Shown in pieces: positions 34,170 through 45,063 of a DNA stretch of 64,000 nt; the stretch's first letter is position 1, and each line of letters starts with the position of its first letter. Under the pieces are notes generated by a model. The model was not told the DNA's origin, searched no databases, and was given only the letters and a program-made list of their open reading frames with translations. The position numbers were made by a program, and so were the translations under genes. Source of the DNA: Metallyticus violacea (lineage: Eukaryota > Arthropoda > Insecta > Mantodea > Metallyticidae); NCBI GenBank assembly GCA_030762175.1, contig CM060833.1:155500501-155564500 (forward strand), in the 5' to 3' direction.

Positions 34170-34985
34170 TACTTAAGGTAACCAGGAAGAATGAATGAAT
34201 AGTGTTTAACGCCCGTTTTTGCTACAGAGGCACCACAGGCGATGGACACTGATGATACATGAGATGAAATGATATATTGGAAAAGGATTTTTTTTAAGGA
34301 AGGAAACGTTCCAGGCCTAAGTTTAGGGTACCTCCCCGGCATTTGCCATTTATAAGGACTGAGGAAAACCTGGAAAAAACCTCAGTAAGGGAGAACAGTC
34401 CTGGCGGGATTCGAACCCCAGACCTCCCGCTCACGAGTCCGCGATTTAAAGATCTCGGCCACCTGTGGCGGTAACCAGGAAGAGTAAATCTAGCAAATAA
34501 TGCAGCATATACTTTTTGCACTGTATCTCAGAAACTTATAAAACTATTAATATGAATTTTTTGAGATATTAAGAGTGCTTAACTAAAGATGCTCTGTAAA
34601 TATTAATTCTCTAATGCACAAAACTAAATCTTATTTATTTTCAAGCTTTTAGCATAGGTATATTATTCTAGTTCCCTGAATAGCCCGTTATCTGCAGTTT
34701 AAGTAAAAAAAAAATAAAAAAATTCAATGCCACCAATAGTTAATCACACAAATGCACAGTGTTTTCAGTTCTTTTAACAGTATTTTATTTTTATATATAA
34801 CGTTTTAAAAAAAAGTATGTGCATTATAGTATTAAAATTTACAGAGCATCTTTAAATAATTTTTCTTAACCTCTCTTAAAACTTCCATATTGATTGCTTC
34901 ATTCATTTCTGAGATACAGTGTAAAATGTATACTATTGCATTATTTGCTAGATTTCAGTTCCTGGCTATCTTAACACATTTGCGT
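34170..34985. repeat. Imperfect inverted repeat with a SINE in its left arm
   Basis: The left arm is 34170-34190 plus 34471-34625. The right arm, about 34812-34985, is its reverse complement. Shared blocks include GCAAATAATGCA, ATCTCAGAAA and AGATGCTCTGTAAAT. The spacer is about 185 bp. SINE-A copy 7 sits in the left arm with its duplication, so the palindrome is older than the SINE. Confidence 0.8.
34191..34469 (-). mobile_element. SINE-A copy 7
   Basis: Full-length SINE-A on the minus strand with a perfect 13-bp duplication GTAACCAGGAAGA (34178-34190 and 34471-34483). Confidence 0.95.
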
Positions 34986-35520
34986 CAACTGACTCTCAAA
35001 ATCATTAAAAAGATAATATATTTTGTGCTAGTATTTGAAGTTACAAATATTTCTACACTTGTAGAGAAATTTATACAAATTATCAATGCCAAATATACTA
35101 ATGACCGACTAATACTAAGGACTACGAAAAATCACTTGTACACTTGTGCGTATGGAGTTGTAAAGTACAAGCGTAGCAGAATTTTAATATAAATACAAGT
35201 TCATACACTTCTAATGTATTAGACCATATTGTGGAACAGGGCCCAGACCTCCATAAGAATTCTAAGCAGGTACCAGGGTATCACACTCGGTACATTCTGT
35301 ATGTAGTCTGCATTTCTGATAACTGGACCAAGGAGGCGACCCCAGTTTTAGCTAGGAAGAGTGAATCCAATGTGTTACTGATCTGGCTGTACTCGCACTA
35401 TAGAAGTCAAAGCAAAATTTCAAGTTCTTCCCTAGTCTCCTATTGGAAATGAATCGGCTATAATCCAGTTAAAACTTTTAGCGAAGTCTTGCATCTCCAA
35501 TGAGAGATATTGAAAATAAC
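34986..35520. other. Unrecognised stretch
   Basis: No gene or repeat is recognised. Confidence 0.5.
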
Positions 35521-35757
35521 ACCGCCACGGGTGGCCGAGGACTCGTAAAAGGGAGGTCTGGGGTTCAAACCCCGCCAGGACCGTCGTTTTCCTCCATCCT
35601 CATAAATGGCAAATGCCGGGAAGGTACCCTAAACTTAGGCCTGGAACGTTTCCTTCTTTAAAAATAAATCCTTTCCCAATATATAATTTCATCTGATGTA
35701 TCATCAGTGTCCTGTGGTGCCTCTGTTGCAAAAACGGGCGTTAAACACTATTCATTC
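35521..35757 (+). mobile_element. SINE-A copy 8, internally shortened
   Basis: SINE-A on the plus strand. A few bases are lost between box A and the anticodon-like region, and again around the GGACCGTC block. The tail is GGGCGTTAAACACTATTC followed by a short ATTC repeat. Confidence 0.92.
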
Positions 35758-36559
35758 ATTCACTTTATTTTTTATTTGAAAATAACAATATATAGTTAAA
35801 TAATTAATTATCGGCACATTAGAAACGGAAACAAAACAAAAAAAAGTCTGAACGAGAAAACATGAAATAAAAGTTGTATTGCTTATTGTATGTTCCTCTA
35901 GTAAGCGTGCAGAACTAAACAAACTCCCCGTCAAAATATATTATAGTTCAGCTTATCCTTTGCGGGGACGCTGCGGTTCGTGTTACAATTTTTTGTTATA
36001 ATGTGCGACAGTTCACATTTCTAAAGTTAATTCACTAGGTCAAGAACGCTGAGTAGCCTGTTCAAACCTGAATGCTTGCCTAGCGGTTCGGCAGTGTGTA
36101 CAGAGAGAGACACAACGGCATGGATTGCGTTGCCTCTGTACAAAGGGAGACTTGCATAATTAATCTCTCAATTTAGCCTTCGGGGTTAAAATCCTGCATT
36201 ACCCTCTGCACCCCTGGGATGCTTTAAAACTTTGACGCGCATCTTTATCTAATGGCAACGCCTTTTAAAGAAACTTCCGTACTGTTTCCGACTTGACAGC
36301 CTGGATGTTGGACATTCCTTGAAGACAAAGAATGGTGCACAAGTATAAATATTTCTTTTCCCTCGTTTTCTAATTCTTCTATATCTTCATTTTTATACAC
36401 GAGCAAAATGCTTTAGTTCTTTATTGTATAACTTTTTATTGAAGGAAAATATTACAGTCCTAATGAAATGACGGTTACTATTCTGTGATTTTAAGAACAG
36501 TAAAAATCCAGAGCAAATTATGGCAGAAGTGATAATTACATACTACGATATTTTGGGTA
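35758..36559. other. Unrecognised stretch
   Basis: No gene or repeat is recognised. 35940-36260 is somewhat GC-richer. Confidence 0.45.
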
Positions 36560-37717
36560 CCAGGTTAGGTCCATAAATTTCCTGCCGAGCTATTTTCTAA
36601 GTATGATAAAGACAAAAACTATATTTCATTTTTCAATATAGTTACCCTTTATTGCAATTCACTTCACACATCTTTGCATCTTTGAATTAACATTTCAATC
36701 CGCCCCCCCCCCTCAAACAGCATCCATCACTTCTTCGTCACACTTAAATTTCCTTCCTCGAAGTTCATTCTTGAGTTTTAAGATTAGGAAATAGTCACTG
36801 GGAGCTAGATCTGGGCTGTAGGGTGGATTGTCGATCTGCTTGAAGTCACATTTCTTCACAGCCTTCTTTGCAACAAGAGCAGTGTACACAGGCGCGTTGT
36901 CATGAGAAGGCGCACACCACCACTCAGCTTTCCTCACCTTTTCTCTTTGATGGAAGCACGTAATCTGTGCAGTAGGCCAACATAGTACTCCCCAATTACT
37001 GTGATGTTTCTCTCCTTGAAGTCAATGAAGAGCATTCCATCACAGTACCAAAAGATTGTGGCCATGATGTTCTTGATTGACTGAGTGACCTTGGCCTTTA
37101 GAGGCGGTGCTTCGTCAGGTTTACGCCACTCCATTGATTTTCTTTTGGACAAGAGATGGATCATAGTAGAGGACCATAGTTTCATCTCCTGTAACAATGG
37201 TTTGCAGAACTTCTCTCTCGTTGCCACGGCAGAGCTCCAAATATGTGTGACAACAGATGACTCGTTGCTGCTTTTGGACTGAGGAAAAAAGTCTAGGCAC
37301 CCACCTGGCACTAACCTTATTCATGTTATAATTTCTCCTTCCACAAGAAGCGATGTTTTCAGGAGTGAGACCTCCAAGGACCGATCTGCACGCTGTTCGT
37401 CTTCAATGCTTTCTCGATCCATTCGAAAAAGTTTTGCCCGTTCTTTTATGGTAGAATATGAGGGGGATGCTTCCCCATATATACCGTCTAATCCTGTTTA
37501 ATTTCATTTGGAGTAAGTCCTCCTTTTGTGAAGAACTTAATATCAGCTCGATACTCCATTTTGAATATGTTACAATCTTCTACACATATCCTGCTTTATG
37601 TAACTATATCTGAACAACTGAACACAACGGAGCGGAAATTTAAGCTTCAATTATTTATTTAGCAGATAAGTTTTGACACCAGATCGGCGAGGCTGGAAAC
37701 ATATGGACTTACCCTTG
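36560..37717 (-). mobile_element. Mariner family 1, copy 3
   Basis: A 1.16-kb copy on the minus strand, with TA on both sides (36558-36559, 37718-37719). The best-kept reading frame of the family is 36713-36937: HDNAPVYTALVAKKAVKK is followed by YSPDLAPSDYF with exactly 34 residues between the catalytic Asp pair (D34D). The upstream frame (37121-37324) keeps TGDETMVLYYDPSLVQKK with the first Asp. A deletion removes part of the N-terminal helix-turn-helix region, and frames are broken between blocks. Confidence 0.92.
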
Positions 37718-37719
37718 TA

Positions 37720-38874
37720 TGTAGGTTTGATTAAGTCACGTGGGGAATTCTGACGAATGACATTTACTCAGAAACCATGTATGATAAATGTCATGTTCCT
37801 ATCATCACCGAGAGTTGAACTCAAGACTTCTCATTTACATACCTATAGCAACATTTATGACTTAGGGAGTCTCTCTGTATCTTAGTGTACTCGGTTACAG
37901 TTATTTATGGGACTTATTGCAAATTGAATAACAACTTTACTTTTAATAAATAATTATTATCATTTTAACATAAGGTCCTAATTTTTCAAACTGTAATCAT
38001 ATTATGAGTCTAACAAAATATATTTCTAGAACAAAATTGTCCATTCTGGAATAGTTATTTCCAATATTGATGGATTAAAGTAAACAAAGGTAAATTATTT
38101 GTGATATTAGTAATTTATTTTAGAATCCCCTCGGTGAACTATGTAGTTGAAAATTATATATAGTAAATTTATAGATAATTGCAGATTGTTGACCAAATGC
38201 AACGCGACTGCATTTGGTCTTGTCCAAATAATTGTACACTATGTCAATAAGAAAACAAAAGTTACCTTTATGGGTGTCATTAATACCATTACCATCTTTG
38301 TATAATGTCAACGGACAAGAACTATAAATTTAAATGCTAAAATAGTTAGTGTGAAATACAGGCAATTGCTGCTAAGAGAGGAAAATGCTCTTGAGGTATT
38401 ATCTAAAGAGCTGTCCAAGAAATTTAAGATATAGCAGTCTAATTGTAGCACGGGTATATCCAGTCCCAAAGAAACAGTTCCACATCACCCTCTAGAGTAG
38501 GCGCTTCATTCGAGTCATTAGGACTGTAATTGTTCATGGCAAAGTATCTTCCTGTAAGGTGAGATACTTTGAGATACTCACGGAATTACACAAGGTGAGA
38601 TAGCCCATATCTGTCTAGACTTCTGGAGCAATATTCACAGAATTCCTGGGCTTGAAACTGAACTACACCACTATCATCAACTACCCAAATATAAACCGCA
38701 ATATTTGAGAGGCGAGTGAACTGACATTAGTGTGTCTTCCCCCCCCCCCCTCATTATGAATCAAATTTCAAAGTAATCATAGCAAGGGAGAAGAGTTTTA
38801 AGACAACTATCTTGTTATTTATAGATTAATGCTAAATTGTCTTTTATTATCTGGTTTTATAGCAATTTACTTAA
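37720..38874. other. Unrecognised AT-rich stretch
   Basis: No gene or repeat is recognised. Confidence 0.5.
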
Positions 38875-39389
38875 TAAGAACAACAATAATAATAATAACA
38901 ACAACCCGAATGTCACTAAGAAAGGTAAAGGCGGCACCTCTTATTTGCTAATGCGATGAGCTAATTCGCATCAGAGTTGTGTACAGTAGTATCACGCTGT
39001 ATGTTACACTTTTGTTCATCAGTTTTCACTCGTTTCGAAGTTGACTTTCAATGGTTTTTCATGTATTCCTACTTCTTGCTATTCTGGACCATTGTGGACT
39101 TGTGCTGCATAGAATTCTTCCATCTCCGTCTTGGCCTGCCTCTGCATCGTTTGCCTCAGCGCGTCTCCCACATGGTGGTCTTATACGTCCATCTGTCGTC
39201 CTGCATCCTCGCTATTTCCACTTCAGTCTGGCGGCTCTCTACGCGATGTCTGTTGTTAATGTTATTTAGGCTAAAGCTTCGTTGCAACTTTTGTCTCTTA
39301 TTGTTATTCCTAATATCCTGCGTTCCATTTTCCTTTGGCTTATTTGCAGTGCATTCAGCTGTTTGTTTATAGCTGACCATATCTGGCAC
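38875..39389 (-). pseudogene. 3' end of a LINE (non-LTR retrotransposon)
   Basis: Read on the minus strand, this is the extreme C-terminus of a LINE ORF2 protein: EIARMQDDRWTYKTTMW, then, after one stop, GKRCRGRPRRRWKN. The DRW...W...GKR..GRP..RW pattern is characteristic of the region after the reverse transcriptase in insect LINEs. A short untranslated tail ends in a TTGTTATTATT microsatellite (38875-38905). The copy is 5' truncated, as is usual for LINE insertions. The hydrophobic plus-strand ORF 38977-39372 is its antisense. Confidence 0.7.
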
Positions 39390-39948
39390 TTAAGTAGCTT
39401 CACTGAGAATGCATATTTTTAGTGCTTTGAAATAAAGCTTTTTGCTTATTTTCCTTTTGGAGAGTATGACCTGAAGGGACCAAAAATCAATTTATATTTA
39501 TCAGCAAACAAATTATATAATTCATTGATTTAGATATGGACAACTTAGGAAATTATTCCGAAATAAAAGCATGCGCTCAGTTCGACAGAAGTGCTACATT
39601 TTCTTAACATTTTTAATATCCCCTCGTAATGTGATATGACATTTTTTTTATTGATCCCAATGCATTTCAGTCATTAAGAAGTTAAAAATACTATAGTATA
39701 CTAAACTAATTGCAAAACTTTAGTAGTTTGTCCTACAATTACTGTACTCCAATACCAGAGGCCTTGGGAAAATACAAATAAATTTCAAAATAATTATCAA
39801 TGGAACAAGCCAGAAGTTCTTTACGTCGATTTAGTATTCATTTTAGGGTGGTAGAAACTTCACAAAACAGAGGTAAAAAAAAAGAATTAAATCTGATCCA
39901 CCTCTAACTTAGTGCTTTATTCAAGTTGTGAAGAAATTGAGATGGTTA
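39390..39948. other. Unrecognised AT-rich stretch
   Basis: No gene or repeat is recognised. Confidence 0.5.
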
Positions 39949-39960
39949 ATTCTAGGGGGA

Positions 39961-40252
39961 TTGATTGATTTATTTATGGACGCTCTTTAACATCTCAGGT
40001 CATCAGCGCCCCATTCAACTCAGGGTGTGAAACGGCCGACAAATTTTGCTCAGAGGCCTCTGTTTCAGGCTTAAGGTTCTTTTTCGTGCCGTAAATGTAC
40101 GACAAGGGAGCCACGGCTTTACTTACCTTCCGAAGGAAGCCATATTTAGGATTTTTACGCCCCGAAAAAATCCATCGGTCTGGCCGAGTTCGAACCCGCG
40201 ATCTTGGGTGTAGGTGGCAAGTATGGTAACCACTACACCACCAGGACGGACT
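39961..40252 (-). mobile_element. SINE-B copy 7
   Basis: Full-length SINE-B on the minus strand with a perfect 12-bp duplication ATTCTAGGGGGA (39949-39960 and 40253-40264). Confidence 0.95.
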
Positions 40253-40264
40253 ATTCTAGGGGGA

Positions 40265-40561
40265 ACCAGTATGTTGTTTTAAACAGCTACAATGGAACAT
40301 TAAATTGTTTAATTACAATAACATTCAAGAAAAATTCAATTATACTTATTCTGTGCTATAACTAACGATTATCTATTATTTTATGACTTTTGCTATAAAT
40401 TAAATAAAAATAATTAAAAATTAAAAAAGGAAATAAATCACATTTTCTCCCCTTAGTGTTTATGCTACAAGTATTATGATGTTGCTATTATGTGTGTATT
40501 GTGTATTTATTGTCGCTTTGACTGGATAAATATTTTTGCGACGTGAATTCTAGATCTCCGT
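40265..40561. other. Unrecognised AT-rich stretch
   Basis: No gene or repeat is recognised. Confidence 0.5.
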
Positions 40562-40772
40562 CTAGACTTATGAATGGAATGAAATGAAGAGAATTAATGA
40601 CCACTCGAATGAGATCGGAATAGACGCCTTAAAGCTATAAGGAAAACACTTTCTCAGGGTAAGGAAAAACTCCGATAAAAACCTTACCCAGACAGTTTGA
40701 TCTGACCGGGAACCGAACTCAGGACCCCCGGATTAGTAGCCCCAGAAGCTACCACTAGACCACGAGGAGGTC
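40562..40772 (-). mobile_element. SINE-C, a third tRNA-derived SINE family
   Basis: On the minus strand a tRNA-like head starts at about 40771 (CCTCGTGGTCTAGTGGTAGC, box A) with GAGTTCGGTTCCCGG as box B about 45 bp later. An unrelated body follows with CTGGGTAAGGTTTTTATCGG and TTTCCTTACCCTGAGAAAG. There is one copy in the window. Body and tail differ from SINE-A and -B. Confidence 0.75.
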
Positions 40773-40855
40773 ATAGTATTTATTCATTCTGCAATTGAGC
40801 TTACCGCGGTGACAGTGGAGAAATTACACTGTTACCGCTTGTATTTACAGTCACG

Positions 40856-41025
40856 CATGTCAACCTAATTAAGTATATGTCGCCTAATTAAATATATAAA
40901 TACATATCAGTCTGATTAAACGCATTTCAACCTAACAAAATACTTGACAACCTAATTAAATACATGACCACTTAGTTAAAAACATATCAGTCTAATTAAT
41001 TATATGTCAACCTAATTAAATAGGC
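40856..41025 (+). repeat. Minisatellite of about 20-bp units
   Basis: About eight imperfect copies of a unit like ATGTCAACCTAATTAAATAC, with variants such as CATATCAGTCTAATTAA. Units vary in length by a few bases. Confidence 0.85.
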
Positions 41026-41488
41026 AAGTAAATTAGATTTCACTTTAATAGTGGTGGTTTCAGTTGACAACGGAAAGCAAGTTAACTGGTCTGCCTAGGT
41101 AACTAAGTAAAAACGATGGTTTAGCAACAAACAATAATTACAATTATTTACAAGTAACCATTTCATATAATTTTTTCAGTAGTCACATAGTAACAAACAA
41201 CATAATATTAAATTCCGACTTATTTATGATATTAAGTCATTTAAAATGAATGTAATATAAATTATAACCGATTTTAATTAATTTAATGAGAGAGAGGAAA
41301 AAATATCATCTACAATTTCGTTTTGTATAACAAAGTTGACCAATCCGTATCGTCAGTCAATGCAAAAATCCACCGGTTATCTACTATTTACCATAAACGA
41401 TTATTATGCTATAAACACAAAATGTAGCACCTACTTGCTATTTGACGATTTTCTTTTGTAATCGAAGCGATTATCTCTTTTTAGAAAC
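41026..41488. other. Unrecognised AT-rich stretch
   Basis: No gene or repeat is recognised. Confidence 0.5.
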
Positions 41489-41490
41489 TA

Positions 41491-42710
41491 CGAGGGTAGG
41501 TTCATAAGTTTCTGGCCTCTCCGATAAGGGTTATCGCCTTGACAAAATCCTAATCTGGTGTCACACCTTGTCCGTTAAGTAAATAATCGCAGTTATAATC
41601 TCCGCTCCGCTGTGTTCAGTTGTTAAGATATAGTTGCATAAAGAAGGCTATGCATAGAAGATTGTGACATGTTCAAAATAGTGTTTCGAGCTGTTATTAA
41701 GTTCTTCACAAAAGAAGGACTTACTCCAAATGAAACTAAACAGCGATCATATTCATGGGTCAAACTGTTTCGAATGGGTCGAGAAAACATTGAAGACGGA
41801 CAGCGTGCAGGTCGGCCCTTGGAGGTGCTCACTCCTGAAAACGTCGCTTTGTGGAAGTAGAAAGTAGGGAAGACCGACGGCTCAAAGTTACAGAAATAGC
41901 AGCAAGGTTGGGCCTTTCTAAAACAACAGTCCTTCGAATTATTCATGAACATTTAAACTTGAATAAGGTTAGTGCAAGATGGGTGTCTAGACTTCTTTCC
42001 TCAGTGCAAAAGCAGCAATGAGTCATCATCTGTTGTTAGGCATTTTGGAGTTCTGCCGTGGTAACGAGCGGGAAGTTCTGCAAACCATTGTTACAAAAGA
42101 TAAAAATATGATCCTCTTCTGTGATCCTTTGTCCAAAAGAGAATCAATGGTGTGGCGTAAACCTAGAGAAGCAGCGACTCTAAAGGCCAAGGTCATTCAG
42201 TCAACCAAGAAGATCATGGCCACCATATTTTGGGACTGTGAAGGTAAACTCTTCATTGTCTCCAAGGAGAGGAACACCACAGTAAATGGGGAGTACTCTG
42301 CAGGCCTACTGCATACACTACCATCAAAGAGAAAAAGCGAGGAAAGTTGAGTTTGGTGTGCGCCTTCGCGCCTGTGCACACAGCTCTTGTTGCAAAGGAA
42401 GCTGTGAATAAATATGGCTTCAAGGAGATCGGCCATCCCCCTTACAGCTCAAATCTAGCTCCCAGTGACTATTTCCTCTTCTCTGAACTCAAGAACGGCC
42501 TTCGGGGAAGGAATTTTAAGTGTAATGAAGAAGTGGTGGATGCTGTTTAAGCCCATTTTGCCGACAAGACTTCTGACTGATTGAAATGTTAATTCTAAGA
42601 TGTGAGAGGTGTATTGCAATTAAGGGTAACTATATTGACAAGTGAAATATAGAGTTATGTTTATTATACCTACAAAATGGTTAGGGCGGAAACTTATGGA
42701 CCTACCCTCA
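41491..42710 (+). mobile_element. Mariner family 1, copy 4
   Basis: A 1.22-kb copy on the plus strand with both termini (CGAGGGTAGGTTCATAAG at the left, CTTATGGACCTACCCTCA at the right) and flanking TA (41489-41490, 42711-42712). The N-terminal helix-turn-helix frame (41669) keeps FFTKEGLTPNETKQR but is missing about ten residues before SWVKLFRMGRENIEDGQRAG. The HDN part of the second catalytic block is lost (AFAPVHTALVAKEAV), while PSDYFLFSEL survives. Inactive. Confidence 0.92.
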
Positions 42711-42887
42711 TACCAATAACTCCATTCTTTCAGAATCCCAGCGACTTTGGTGTTGTTTTTTCATGTTGACTATAATTTCTCATCTTCTTGGTATTAAAGG
42801 AAAAATGAATTTTCTATGATATTCAATATCTTTTGTTTGTTCATAATAAAGATGTTAATTATTTGAAAAACATAAAAACATCATTGA

Positions 42888-43586
42888 CTGTGGTGTCCTC
42901 TCTCCTTGAAGTCAATGAAGAGTATTCCTTCACAGTCTCAAAAGATTGTAGCCATGGTTTTCTTGGTTGACTGAGTGACCTTGGCCTTAAGAGGCGGTGC
43001 TTCGCCAGGTTTACGCCACTCCATTGATTCTCTTTTGGACAAGGGATCATAAAGGACCATTGATTCATCTCCTGTAATTTGCAGAACTTCTCCCTAGTTG
43101 CCACGGCAGAGCTCCAAAAATGCCTGACAACAGATGACTCGTTGCTGCTTTTGGACTGAGGAAAGAAGTTTAGGCACCCATCTTGCACTAATCTTATTCA
43201 TGTTTGAATGCTCATGGATGATTCGAAGAACTATTGTTTTAGGAAGGCTCAACCTTGCTTCTATTTCTGTAATTTAGAGCCGTCGGTCTTCTATAAATTC
43301 TTCTTCCACAAAGTGATGTTTTCAGGAGTGAGCACCTCCAAGGGCCGACCTGCACGCTCTTTGTCTTCAATGCTTTCTCGACCCATTTGAAAAATTTTGG
43401 CCAATTTTTTTTTACGATAGAATTTGAGGGGGGCGCTTCCCCATCTACACCGTTCAATCACTGTTTAATTTAACACAGCGGAGCGGAAGTTACAGCTACA
43501 AATGTTTATCTAACAGATAAGATAAGATAAGGCTTTGTAAAGACGATAATCCTTATCGGCGAGGCCAGAAACTTGTGGGCCCTTCG
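42888..43586 (-). mobile_element. Mariner family 1, copy 5, 3' truncated
   Basis: The N-terminal half of a copy on the minus strand, facing copy 4 only 180 bp away. Its outer terminus (CCAGAAACTTGTGGGCCCTTCG) ends at 43586 before TA. The frame includes NWPKFFKWVEKALKTKSVQ and SSVVRHFWSSAVATREKF. It stops near the KERGHHSQ region, so both later catalytic residues are absent. Confidence 0.88.
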
Positions 43587-43725
43587 TACATTTAAGCCTT
43601 TCCATTCATGCTTCCCTTCTATTCAATACTTTTCATTTATATAATTTTACAATTGACTATACCTCACCTCAGCACAAATCTCTTCCTTTGTTAATGATTC
43701 TACCTTGAACGCTTTTTACGGGGTT

Positions 43726-44075
43726 TTAGAAACAGCTATTTCTCTGGCTTTTCATAATAGTGCAAGGGGAGGTCTGAGAGTTCAGTTCCAATAACGCTAA
43801 CCCTAGCGGCAGCCGCTTTCGAAACAAAAAGAGTAAAAAGAAAAATCCCTTTGCGGTTCGCTTCGTGCAGCAGTTCACAATATCAGGGTCATTGTTAAAT
43901 AAAAGCTCAACTATGGTGCCCTCTAAACTTGTATAAAATTTTTGTGCCAAATCATTTGTAAGTATCGTATGCAATATCTTCATGAGCAAATCCTCAAGCA
44001 CTGTGTTGGAAATGACATTGTTTATTCTGATATTTTCTAGGTATCTTTTCTGGAATTTCATTTTCGCTAACTTAT
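43726..44075 (-). pseudogene. DUF4806-like protein fragment
   Basis: A minus-strand frame ends at 43726. It reads KFQKRYLENIRINN, then LEDLLMKILHTILTNDLAQK, FYTSLEGT and DPDIVNC. This resembles the C-terminal DUF4806 domain, in which a helix is followed by ILxxLLTNxLAxxYxWxG. Function of the domain is unknown. The frame runs upstream into the duplication of solo LTR 2 at 44076 and meets a stop just beyond the LTR. It is either an LTR-disrupted gene copy or an old retrocopy. The match is from memory of the domain pattern. Confidence 0.45.
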
Positions 44076-44079
44076 GTAC

Positions 44080-45059
44080 TGAAGTAGTTATTGGTGGGAA
44101 GATGCGGGGTGGTAATTTTGATAATTGTCCCGCGTTGGAGGGTCAAGATTTGAAGGGGTTATAGGCGGCGGGGAGAATGGTGATAGGAGTTTGATTGTTT
44201 ATGATCCAGCTCACCACTCAATAACTCTTCTCGTCGATCTCAGGGATGTAGCCGGTTTTCGGGACCTGGTAGTGCCGGGTTGAGTGAAGGGAATTAAAGG
44301 TGTTGTGTTGACCAGAGAGAACACATTATCTGCAGGTTGACGTCGTTTATTTAACAAAGAGTGCATCTCATGGCGTTTCTGTTCGGACCGCAGTAACGAG
44401 ACGTCGGGCAGACACGTGGAGCTGTAATATTTGACTAGCAATGTGATTGCTGACCGCTCGGAAGACTTGTCGAGCTGAAGTGACGCTCGAACATTGGCGT
44501 TCCTATGACATCTGAACGCTGAATACTTGCAGGACCAAGATGACGAGAACAGACCAGAGTTCCCAGAGTAACGGAGTAGACGAACCAAAAAGACCTCGGA
44601 AAGGGCGATTTCACGTCCTTAAATACCCAACATAGCACGCTTTACCACGTGATGCAGGGACGCTCTATTTTCCCGCCACTATGAATTTAGACATCCTCAT
44701 AGGTTAGCTGTGACTTCATTGTCACGCCATTCTCATATTATTGGCCAGTTTGATTATTTGAGCTTACCCACTCGTTGATTCGTCCAGCGTCTAATTTCAA
44801 GTTTTACTGAACGTTACAGATCAACGGCCTTAGCGGCATTGTAGCGTTGTTCTTTCCCAATGCCTGGCCGGGGCGAACACCCGTCCTCCTAATGAACAAA
44901 AACTCCATTGTCTGCCAAAACGGTCTCTCTGCTGTCCGAGCAAAATTCCTGCGTTTCTGGACATTCTTACATACAGAACCCTTCACTTAAAGCTAGCTGA
45001 AATAAAAGATATATTCTAATCAATTTTTCTCGATTGATGGGATACCAAATACTGTATCA
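44080..45059 (-). mobile_element. Solo LTR 2
   Basis: A 980-bp LTR on the minus strand with canonical TG...CA termini (TGATACAG...TACTTCA) and a perfect 4-bp duplication GTAC (44076-44079 and 45060-45063). It is closely similar to LTR 1 (30217-31156), including TATTTAAG and AATAAA. Both LTRs share an open frame with FARTAERPFWQTME and another with SSERSAITLLVK and LPDVSLLRSEQKR. These are U3/R sequence read as protein and are unlikely to be a gene. Confidence 0.9.
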
Positions 45060-45063
45060 GTAC

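Noticed and set aside
38977..39372. Hydrophobic 131-residue ORF resembling a membrane protein
   Set aside because: It is the antisense of a LINE C-terminus; the minus strand carries the recognisable DRW...GRPRRRW motif.
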